Assembly (NCBI GenBank): GCA_001606155.1
Contig: LODT01000016.1
Coordinates: 124,001 to 188,000, forward strand
From: Tieghemostelium lacteum
Taxonomy: Eukaryota; Evosea; Eumycetozoa; Dictyosteliales; Raperosteliaceae
Direction of reading: 5' to 3'
Length of the DNA: 64,000 bases
Shown: positions 34,076-43,741 of the stretch, piece after piece
How the letters are laid out: each line of letters begins with the position of its first letter
How positions within the stretch are numbered: position 1 is the first letter of the stretch
Position numbers and translations under genes: made by a program
The notes under the pieces: generated by a model
What the model was told of the DNA's origin: nothing
Seen by the model: the letters and a program-made list of their open reading frames with translations, nothing else
The model's database searches: none

Positions 34076-35992
34076 TTATAACTTGGATTGTAAGGGATTA
34101 TGTGAAGCAGTTTCTAGAATTGATGGCGAAATTTGTAGTTTCCACAGTGCCTTTAGGAATTTATTAGTTGTTGTATTCTTCATGGATTCCAATGCCAGGG
34201 GATCTTGTCCATTTGCAAAATTGAAAAAGTTCAAAAGTGATGTGGAAGGAATGGAAAAATTTAAATCTGTAATGATGGATCCATTCTTTTGTTTGGCATT
34301 ACAAGTAACAATTCCAAGGAAATTACCAGACATATCAAAAAGTCCACCGCCACTGTTACCACTGTGAACTGATGCTGTGGTTTGATAACTAACTGACATT
34401 CCATCTACTGATACTATATTACTAACAATACCACGAGTGATACTCAGTGGTGGATTATGAGTTGGTGGAATCAAAGGATATCCAAGAACTGCAATCTTAG
34501 TACCATGTTGTGGATTCAGAAGTGGTTTACATTCAACATGATGGAATTTTATGTGAGTTCCACTAGATGAGTTTTTACTATTACTATTATTATAACTATT
34601 ATTATTATTATTATCAATAGATTGATAATCTTGATCTAGACTACTAGTATTTTCTATTATTGATTCATAATCTTTAATTTTAATGAGTGCTATATCTAAA
34701 TGTGTGTGTGAAATATATTCTATTGATCCCTTTAACCATTTATAACCTTTTAGATTTTCTCTACCTTGAAATGCGGAATTACTAACACGAATATCTACTA
34801 ATAAATCTTTATAAAATCTTTTGGGAAATGATTTTGGAGGTACTGAGCTACTAGTAAGTTCCAAAATTTGTGGTATAGATGGTATTATTAAATGTGCATT
34901 CGTCAGAAGATCTTAATGATGTGACATAAGTTAGTTAATATGTGGACCACATGTAATTTTGGGAATAAGGTTATACATACATCCATTATCTGATATTAAA
35001 ACTCCAGAACCCCATGAGGTTTTGAATTGTACTAAAACTATACTATTCTGAACTTTTGATAGTGAGTCATTGAAATACTGTAAATTATTATAGAGGCAAT
35101 ATTTTGGTTGAACATTTACACGTTCCAATTGAGCTATTAGACAGTGAATTGGTATAACAGGTGTCAGAGTGAATGGTAGCTTTTCATTTTTTGATTTTAT
35201 AGAAGGTGCTATGATACCAATTAATTGGTTTTGTTGGTTGAATACTGCTGAACCTTCATTACCAGGTAGACATCTGGCATCTACTAAATAGATACTCGGA
35301 GATGAATATTGTTTGGGTGGTGATATCTTATTGCAAATCACACCTGTTGAAATACTGTTGAGAAACATGGTAGGTGACACAAAACCAAATGGTGAACCTA
35401 CTACAGTTATAGGTGATCCACTGTTCTCTTCTAGTGAGTTACCAACAGTCACCTGATCTAAAAGTAGCTGTTTTTCAAAATTTTCAGCTTCTCTGTCTTT
35501 AATTAATTGTAAAACCACAAAACCAAATGATAAATCTAGAGTGGCATTAAGAACATTACTATTAACCAATGTGAAATTGTTCTTTAATTTGTTTAGTAGG
35601 AGCATTGTATTGTCATTACATGACATGAAATTTAAGAATCTACACTGTTTCCAATTGTTTAGTGGATCGTATATCCTCTGATGTTCACTGGCCACATTTC
35701 CAAGTTGTGGATCAATAGATTCTAATGTTACATTAGTGTTACAATTCAACAATATTTCAATTTTAATTTCATTTATAATCTTTTCAATTGACTGTGGAGT
35801 TACAATATTAGATAGTGACTCTGAATGTATACTAGTACTACTAGTGCTGTTATTAAATAGAAACGGTAAAAATATAACTGATGATGTTATAATTATACCT
35901 CTTTCTAAATCTATAATAAATCCACTACAACTAAATATTGTTTTTCCATTTCTATTTACAATATTAGTAATGTGATATATTTTATCAAACAC
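34076..35992 (-). CDS. tysnd1: TYSND1/DEG15-type peroxisomal processing protease
   Basis: Two exons: 35992-34981 and 34911-34076, giving 615 residues. The junction (GTATGT donor) creates DNGYLLTNAHLI, the trypsin-like catalytic His motif. The Asp follows in SHTHLDIALIKIKD and the Ser in SGNSGGGLFD. The N-terminal half looks like a second, diverged trypsin-like fold (GNEGSAVFNQQNQLIGI). The C-terminus is QSKL, a peroxisome-import signal. TYSND1/DEG15 cuts the N-terminal targeting peptide from PTS2 proteins and trims beta-oxidation enzymes in the peroxisome. Size, domain order and tail fit the family (human ~566 residues). An Asn/Ser run lies between Asp and Ser. Confidence 0.88.
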
Positions 35993-36201
35993 AATACATA
36001 TTTAACAATCATACACTTTATATGAAAATATTCTGTTGGCTGATGGCTTATCATTTCCCGATACCCTAACCATTACACAACTTTTTTTAAGGGAACAAAT
36101 ATTTGAATCATTTCTTGTGCTATCCATTTGTTCCACCACCCTATGCAATTTAAAAAAAAGATAAAAAAATAAAATATAATTAAAATTTAAAGTGGGAAGG
36201 A

Positions 36202-36215
36202 TTGATGATCATCAA
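36202..36215. promoter_or_regulatory. 14-bp perfect palindrome TTGATGATCATCAA (second copy)
   Basis: Identical to 9712-9725. It lies 210 bases upstream of the TYSND1-like start and 52 bases beyond the stop of the next minus-strand gene. Confidence 0.25.
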
Positions 36216-36266
36216 AGACTTAAGAATTTCAATTTTGACTTTTTTTTATTACGTACATGTAGATTC

Positions 36267-37760
36267 TTAGACTTTTGTTGTGTTAATATGATATTTTAAA
36301 AGTATTTCCTCAATTGATTTGGGAATTTTTATAAATGCCAACTTAAACAAACGGGTATAGTTTCTTTGAATAACATGTTCAAATTGAGTCAGAACACTTG
36401 ATGAAATTGGTGTTTCATTGTAAGGCTCTGATATATAGATTTCATATAGATTAGGATTACCTTCTATAAGTTTACAAAGATATTGAATATAATCATCAGT
36501 AGATTCTCTTAAAACGATTTCATTACCAGTATTAATACTAACGAGGTGTATATTAACAAATTCCAATTGTTGTAGATTATTTATGGTTTTGGTTAATAAC
36601 AGCATATCACAATCATTAATAGATGTTATTGTAATTTTTTTTACAGTTTTTGGTAATTTATCGAAAACCTTTGTCATGGTACCACCGGTAATGGTTATAC
36701 CAATATAGAGTTTAGTAAGGTTAACATTATATTCTTGCACTTGTTTTAATATATATATTAGAAGTTCATCAACACCAATGCAATGTTCATGTGTTAAATG
36801 TTCTACAGAAGTTATTTGTCTATTTATCACTAGATAATTCAAAGTTTTCCTACAGGCCATTAAGAAGCTATCCAAAACCAAAGGCACTTCAAACATGTAG
36901 TTTGTAAATGGATAAGTTGAACCAGCATTAAAATCAATGGTATTCGCATTGATAAAGTACTCTGGGTTGGGATGATGATCATCAAAATGATCCAGTATTA
37001 TTGTCCTAATTTGACTTGGAACAGACCAGCACTTTAGTAATTCACTTGCAATAGTGTGTAGTGTCTGATTCCTAATTTCAAAATTTTCTGTTATATTAGC
37101 GCTATAACTTAGACCATATAGAGATTTAATAGTTGTATTACTGTTAAGAAAATATGTAAATACAGATTTTGAATATCTACTATAAAGCATACCTAATGTC
37201 TCCAGAGTTTTACAATACTGATTCGTAGATAGAAGATCAAATATCTTATCTGCATAGTCAATATTGGTGATTTTTAGATACTGTAAACTACATGAGTTTT
37301 TCAAATAAACTAATAAACTTTCATTTGGTGATCTTAAATTGAGTCTAGTTAACTTTGTGAATGAATTGAGTATATCTATACCATGTATACCCTTAAAGCT
37401 TATTATATCTAATGACAATAGAGTTTCTTTAGAATTTAACAAATTTGGTAATTCTTTTTGTAGATCAATTGAATTAAGTGATCCATTGGTATTGAACATG
37501 TGCAGATTTAAAAGGTCATTCTTATCTTTAAGTAACTGGTTTAGTTGATCAATTGAATGACTGTATCTGACCATATGTAAAGTCCCAACTTTTTTTAATC
37601 TTTTCTCTAAATGTTTATCGCTAGAGTTTATTGATATCTGATATGAATATCTTTCATATAACTCTTTGTTTACACATTTTAATTCTTTGGCTGTTGTAGA
37701 CTTCCAATTATACAAGTGATCAAATATTTTTAAATATAAATATCTAGGTAAATCAGACAT
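36267..37760 (-). CDS. F-box-like leucine-rich protein, paralogue of 32497-34038
   Basis: 497 residues, single exon, ATG at 37760. The F-box-like start is LPRYLYLKIFDHLYNW, then LKCVNKELYERYS. Leucine-rich units follow (KELPNLLNSKETLLSLDI, FTKLTRLNLRS, LQYLKITNIDYADKIFDLL). The two paralogues bracket the TYSND1-like gene in opposite orientation. No catalytic motif is seen. Probably a substrate adaptor, by analogy with F-box/LRR proteins (inference). Confidence 0.72.
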   Translation of the reverse strand: MSDLPRYLYLKIFDHLYNWKSTTAKELKCVNKELYERYSYQISINSSDKHLEKRLKKVGTLHMVRYSHSIDQLNQLLKDKNDLLNLHMFNTNGSLNSIDLQKELPNLLNSKETLLSLDIISFKGIHGIDILNSFTKLTRLNLRSPNESLLVYLKNSCSLQYLKITNIDYADKIFDLLSTNQYCKTLETLGMLYSRYSKSVFTYFLNSNTTIKSLYGLSYSANITENFEIRNQTLHTIASELLKCWSVPSQIRTIILDHFDDHHPNPEYFINANTIDFNAGSTYPFTNYMFEVPLVLDSFLMACRKTLNYLVINRQITSVEHLTHEHCIGVDELLIYILKQVQEYNVNLTKLYIGITITGGTMTKVFDKLPKTVKKITITSINDCDMLLLTKTINNLQQLEFVNIHLVSINTGNEIVLRESTDDYIQYLCKLIEGNPNLYEIYISEPYNETPISSSVLTQFEHVIQRNYTRLFKLAFIKIPKSIEEILLKYHINTTKV

Positions 37761-37837
37761 TTATAAAATATAAAATTTAATATTAAAAAATTTTTTACGA
37801 TGTGATTACTCAATTATTTAGTGTTTTATGTTGGAGA

Positions 37838-38430
37838 ATCACCAGGTTTTGGATTATTCATTTGTGTTGATATGATTGGAAAGAATATTGATATAACCTC
37901 AGCTTCAATTTCAAATTTTTTATACATACATTAATTCCTTTATACACCAACAGCATTGAACTCTTTGAGGAGTTTTCTGCTTTCAGTTTTTGACTTTGGA
38001 ACTGCATTGTATACAATATCAAATATACATTCAAACAGTCAACGTTGGTAGTATTGTTTCAAGAAATCACCACTTCAAGTGATGACTTTTCAAACATAAA
38101 TAAAAAAATAAAGCAAATAAAGATAATAACTATTTCTTTATCCTATGTTGCTGATATTTTGTTGATAAAGTTTATTTCTGTTGACAAATCTTCCGCAATC
38201 GAATTTAACTCTCTTACAATAGATGTATATCTTTATTTAAAAAAATCTTATATCACTTAAAAGTTCCTGAGTTCCCAGGGAATGATAAATCAACTATTAG
38301 TCAAATTTAACCTTAATAGTAGTCAAAATAACATTAGAATTACTTACTAGTAACCTTGAAATTTCTGTGTCAATAGCTTTATCATTAATTGCACTTTGAC
38401 ACAAACTTCAGGTAAATTAAACACCTATAA
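37838..38430 (-). pseudogene. Decayed gene of unknown family
   Basis: Short coding-like blocks lie in different frames on the minus strand in a consistent order: FNLPEVCVKVQ and INDKAIDTEISRLL (about 38430-38350, followed by a GTAAGT), SIVRELNSIAEDLSTEINF (about 38225-38165), then ECIFDIVYNAVPKSKTESRK with LLKEFNAV (about 38035-37950), and AEVISIFFPIISTQM up to a stop near 37837. Stops and frame changes separate them, and only some gaps could be introns. I do not recognise the product. An intact multi-intron gene with errors in my reading is the alternative. The 71-residue plus-strand ORF here is probably a shadow. Confidence 0.35.
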
Positions 38431-38629
38431 CAAATCGAAACACCTTTTGTTGTTATTTAATTTAAAGATTTGTTCAACCACACAATAGGTGCACAAGGAC
38501 AGTAAGTTGATCAATGTAAATATTTTTGGAAATAACTAATAATGCGAATTTGCATCCCACCAATCATATATTCAAGTTTCAACAATACCTACCTATCAAA
38601 TGGAGAGATTTTATGATAGAGATTCTTAT

Positions 38630-38699
38630 ATTGAACTTTATGAATCAATATTTACTATATCATAAAGTTCAATGTATGATTTAGTAAATATTGAATCAT
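38630..38699. repeat. Interleaved inverted repeats (A-B-A'-B')
   Basis: A (38630-38643) is matched exactly by its reverse complement A' (38660-38673). B (38640-38657) is matched by B' (38682-38699) with one mismatch in 18. The order allows two rival hairpins or a pseudoknot. The site is 60 bases past the stop of the hydroxylase-like gene. Confidence 0.7.
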
Positions 38700-38757
38700 T
38701 AATTTACCTGCACCAGAGTAATTAAAAATCCTTCAGTATACATATTTATTTATAAAA

Positions 38758-39625
38758 TTACACAATTTTCTCTAGATCAGGACACATTCTAAATGCTTTT
38801 TTGTATAATAATATGGATAGATTTGGATCATTTTTCTCAGCTTCAATAGCTTGATTTAAAATTTCTCTTGCCTCTCTTTCAATTGCTAATTTTTCTTTTG
38901 CAACATTTTGATCTTCAAGTTGGTACATTACATCAGATCTAATAATGTATTTTAGACCACTCTTTACTACATCACCATCATGATAGAGGTCATGCTGGAA
39001 GACTAGCACTGAACCTACTTTTGGTTCAACTCTTGCTATTACTTTTCCATATGCTCTTTCTATATTTGCTGATAAGAATCTAGTATTTCCACCATCAACA
39101 TCACCATTCAGATAAATCATAAATGTCAAGAATGATCTAGTTATTTTATCTTTAACATAAAGACCATCAAAATGAGCTGCAAACTTCCCATTCTCAGTAT
39201 ATTTACACAGTCTCCACAGTTCATTGAGACCTAATAACGACCAATTTCCTTTTGGAGCTGCCAGATAATTAGAAGCTAATGTACTGTTCTCTTTTTTATC
39301 AATTACAAATTTATCAATAAGATAGGGTTTAATTCACCAAATCTGCTAGAGATTGACTGTGTACTAGAATTCTCTGATTGTCTCTATATTTCCTACTGTA
39401 GTACTGTAGATCACCAAACCCAATCCTCTCACCTTCATTAATCATATGTTTACATTCTGAAGGTGATAATACATTCTCTAATATAAAGCACACATTTGGT
39501 TGTAATTCTGGTATGTCATATTTCACTATGGGTCTTGCATCTTTTGGTACAACATTTGGAAATACTACTTTCTGTACTTCTTGTCCCTCTATCATAATCT
39601 TATGCATTGCATTTCCATCTGTCAT
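38758..39625 (-). pseudogene. Prolyl-4-hydroxylase-like 2-oxoglutarate/Fe(II) dioxygenase with one frameshift
   Basis: Reading starts at 39625 (MTDGNAMHKIMIEG) and is open to 39329; the rest continues in another frame from about 39325 to the stop at 38758. The total span is one base over a multiple of three. The second part carries the 2OG-oxygenase signature: HFDG (first iron His and Asp) around residue 150, LTFMIYLNGDVDGGNTRF, then the distal His in LYHDG and a 2OG-binding basic residue in YIIRSDVMY. The N-terminus has the usual ENVLSPSECKHMI. A 49-base intron is the only splicing alternative, but it would remove a sensible stretch (KPYLIDKFVI) and has poor sites. This may be a real lesion or an assembly error. 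Confidence 0.75.
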
Positions 39626-39761
39626 TTTTTATTATAATCAAATTTATTATCTATTGACCTAATTAATGATTACATTCTGATTTTTGTAAAAACATTTTCA
39701 TAAAACAATTTGTAAGAAATTTCAAAGAATTTATTATTTTGAAAATAATGGGAAATGAAAA

Positions 39762-42700
39762 TTAATATCGATAAAATATCTTTGAACCCTTAAAATCCCG
39801 TTTAAAACTACCAATTTCAATTTTTGACCAATCATCCAATAGTGAATATTTGGAATTTATATCCAATTTTAGAACTTGTAATGAAGTGCCCGATACTATA
39901 TTAAAAAGTTTCTGAATATCTGATGAAAGTGTAGAGATTTCATCTTGAATTGCTGTTGAGCTATTAATGGGTTTGGATCTCTCTGCCAAAGGTGATTTAA
40001 AAGTCATAGACAATTGATAAATGGATTTCAATTTGGTGAAACTTGATTTTTCAATCCAAGTAATGGCATGTTGGATATTGGAGAATTGGTTAATGGTGAT
40101 GGTGTGCAGTGAGTTACAACTAGAGAATAGTTGTTGAATATCAATGTATTTAGAATCTTTTTCATCTCCTTGAACAGTTTCAATATAGAGTGATTTCAAA
40201 TTGATGAAATGGCTGAGATGGTTGTGGGTGGTGTTTAGATTGTAGAATTGTGCATGATAGATTTTAGATAATATTTGGGGATCTGGTTCATTGAACCAAC
40301 TCATTCCAGTGTCTATTAGAACTTCATAGTTAAGGTATCCAGAGGTCTCTAGAAACTCAATCAGCGATTTGATTTCAAAGGTAGAGTTCTTTAGTTGAAT
40401 TTTAATTGAGTACCTATTTTGGATATTAGATTGCTCAAATAGTCGTTTCAGAAAACCATAATTCTCAATACTTCCTTCATTAACGTAACTTGAGAAATTC
40501 AATATTATCAACTCCAATTGAGTTTTACCAAAGTTTAGTGACTGTATTTCACTCTCATTGATATTATTGTCTATTAATGACAATGTTTTTAGACCACTGA
40601 ATTTACAATGCTCTAGTGTACAGTAGCGAATTTTATCTAAAATCAGATAATCTACAATATCCATAGATTGTTGAGTTAGATCTGTTGGAAGAGTTCTTCT
40701 AATCTCCAAGAAATTAGTGTTCTTTTTAATCAAACTTAATGGAGTTTCTTTACCTTTTGTTGGCATATTGGCATGGTAGGTTAAAATAGATGACATTAGT
40801 TTAAAGAATTTCCAAGAGACCATTGGTAATATAGTGTATTTCCATAGATAGTAGTCTACCTGTTGATCATTATGAAGTTGTAGTAGTACACAATGGTAAA
40901 TGTAATCTGGTAATATTATATCACAATCACCACCTTTTGGTAGATCATTTGAATCCAACATGAAATAGAGTGACTTTCTTTTAAATAGTACAATGTCTTT
41001 TTGAATCTCTTTTTTATCAAATGGAGAGATTTTATATAAATAAGATAACAAAGTCTTTTGAATCCCATCACAAGATATAACCTTGCTAATTGGTGTCAAC
41101 CAAATCAATAGATTTCTGAACACGTGTAGATGAAGTGCTGGAATGATTTCAATAAGAGACATAGTGAAATCCGAATTTTCATTTTTATAGAGGTATTTAA
41201 TATGACTCATCAATTTTTGGTAAATGTTTGGGTAGAGTTCACTCCAAGAGTCAATATACCTGTATGTAAACTGCACTCTTTCCAGCATGTAAAGATGTGG
41301 TCTCTCTAGTTTTTTGTTCAGTTTCCAAAACAGTGTCAATATATCATCAATCCCTTTACTATCTAATATAGTATCATAGAGATTAGGGTCAAGATCCAAC
41401 AATTTCTCTGCATATTGGTAGATATCATATACCCTTAAATTACCAAGAGCCACTGATATTTCATTGGTCAGTCGTGGTATAAATACCTTTGCCATTGTTT
41501 CACCTCCTAATTGAGAGGCATATTTAACTTTGATTTTATCTACCATAAATAGAAAATTAAATGCAATGTTGGCAATGTAAGACTGTCTTAACATTGCACT
41601 TATCCATTCAAGCAACTTTGAATAGATTTTATCTACAAACTCTATGGTATCACCAAGAGAATCTAGATAGATACGTAAATAGTCGTAAGCCAATTTCGTT
41701 CTTGTATCCATCAATTCAATATAATCACTAACCTGCAAGATATTTTTGAAAAGTTTATAAAACTCCATATTATAGGATGCTTTAATGTCCTTTTCACAAG
41801 TTATCATAATGTGATTGAAACTCTCCAGAGGAATATCAAAAGGTGGCATTGCTTCACGAATATACTGAAATATCTCACTATCTTGATCGAAATTAACATA
41901 CATATCACATAGTGGACGTAACTTGTAATGATCATTCTTGAATTGTTTATATTTAAAGAGCAGCGCACTTAAACTACTCTTAAACTTTGATCTAGGTTCC
42001 CCTTCTTTTATTAACCTTGATAGATAACCCAGTGTTCTAAATAAACTTGAAAAATCAACTTGATTTCTAATGATACCAAATAGATATTCCTGTAACTTAT
42101 TTACATTATATTGAACATCATTGGTCACAGGTTGTCTGATATTCCTTACAATCTCTCTGATTATCCTATACTTTTTCTTGGTGTAAAAGTGCGACAATAT
42201 TTCAATTAACTTTTCAGACATTACTGAACAATCTTCAGCACGAAACAAAAGAGTGTACAGCTTTTCAAATGGTTGAAATACAAATACAGGGTAGTCGTCT
42301 TTATCGGCAATAACATCTAAATACAGCTGCTGATTATATCCATGTTTTTCAGATTCAATTCTGAGTATTGGTAGCAATTGTGTATAGAAATTGGAATGTT
42401 TTTTGAACTGATCCAAGTGAGATATTACACAATTAAACAGTAAATTATTCTTATTATTTTTCTTATTATTATTATTATTATTATTAGTTGATCTTATAGT
42501 TTCGAAAATCAAATCTAATATTCTGTTGGAATTAGTTGTAAATAGATGTGGTCCATTTTTGGTTTTTGAAACTGTTCCATGAGGTTTCATGTGAATTAAT
42601 AGATAATTCCATAGAAATTCAATATTTGGATGGCTAAATGACATGTTTTCTAACAATTGTTGATATCTATTGACTAACATGTTTTCAAAGATATTTATAT

Positions 42701-43627
42701 TGGCATGACTGCTAAATTGGTCTTTTAAAGTGTAAATGTGAAGTTTTGGATGATATGGTTGTTGAAATAGAGTGTCTATAATCTCTTTTGCCATATATGA
42801 TTCCTCTAAATTTCCTTTTACACTCTCAATTAGAGTTATAATAATTTTCTGTATACTATACATATAAGTGCTCTCTAATGGGTTTTTAACAATTTCTTCG
42901 CCATCCTCATTTATCTCAACTTGTTTTTCATCTTCTTCTTCCTCTTCCTCTTTATAATCGCTCTCTTTAGTAAACCATTGTTTTGATAGAATAAATTTAC
43001 ACAAATAATCTAAAACCAATGGATTTAGAGTGGTTTTTAGATTTTCTTCATTATATCTAGCTATAATATCGTATATATGTAGTCTTTCATCAATATCTAT
43101 AGTCTTTAGAATCTCTAAAAGTGAATCAATGGCAGTAGGTAACAGATCGAAAAACAATTCATTATCACCTATATTCATCTGGTAAAGATAAGTAATGAGA
43201 CTTTCTCTAACTTTTCTATCCTTCTCTTTTAATCCAACTAAAACTTGATCTCTAGTGACTATGATACCCAATCTCATGGTGGTATATAATGAAAATACCA
43301 TAATCTTCATCTTTGTTTCACTCTTTGGGTTATTAATTATTTCAATAGTTTCTATATTGTATATTGTTTTTATGAATGAGTTATATAATGATAATAATCT
43401 TTCAAAATATTAATAAAAACAATACTTTTATATATTTCATCTTTGAATTCAATAGGGATTTTGAGTGACATATAAACATTTGCCCGAATCATTTGGGTCT
43501 GTTGAACCCAGTGTACGAACGTATTTAATGCATTTGAATTATCAATAAAAACCTGTGATTTTTTATTCCAATTTGTCGTATTTAGGGTATTTAGTTTGGT
43601 TATAAGTTCTATTGTATTATAATCCAT
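39762..43627 (-). CDS. Gene C: giant F-box-like/LRR protein of the cluster
   Basis: Two exons: 43627-43426 and 43351-39762, giving 1,263 residues. The GTATTG donor is weak, but the junction keeps frame and the upstream exon is conserved in the broken copy at 51505-52120. The first ~850 residues are helical with no motif I can name; an acidic Glu-rich patch and an Asn run interrupt them. A possible F-box-like part lies near residue 860-900 (ILPDYIYHCVLLQL, then MVSWKFFKLMSS). The end is leucine-rich (LKTLSLIDNNINESEIQSL, LELIILNFSSYV). Head-to-head with A1 at 114 bases. I do not recognise a named family; a ligase-adaptor role is inference. Confidence 0.7.
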
Positions 43628-43741
43628 TTTCTTATTTATCTTTGAGATGAAAAATTTTGATGAATAATTTTAAAATTGCAGAATTTTTTTGAAATAAAAT
43701 CATATGATCGTGTTAAGGATTGAAAAAGATTGAGCATAAAC

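Noticed and set aside
36038-36090. tRNA-like sequence on the minus strand (GTGTAATGGTTAGGG)
   Set aside because: It resembles a tRNA D-arm, and a TATC/GATA stem with a 7-base loop follows, but there is no T-arm motif (GGTTCRA), no U before the supposed anticodon and no acceptor stem.
38045-38260. 71-codon plus-strand ORF
   Set aside because: No recognisable motif; the minus strand of the same bases carries better protein-like islands.
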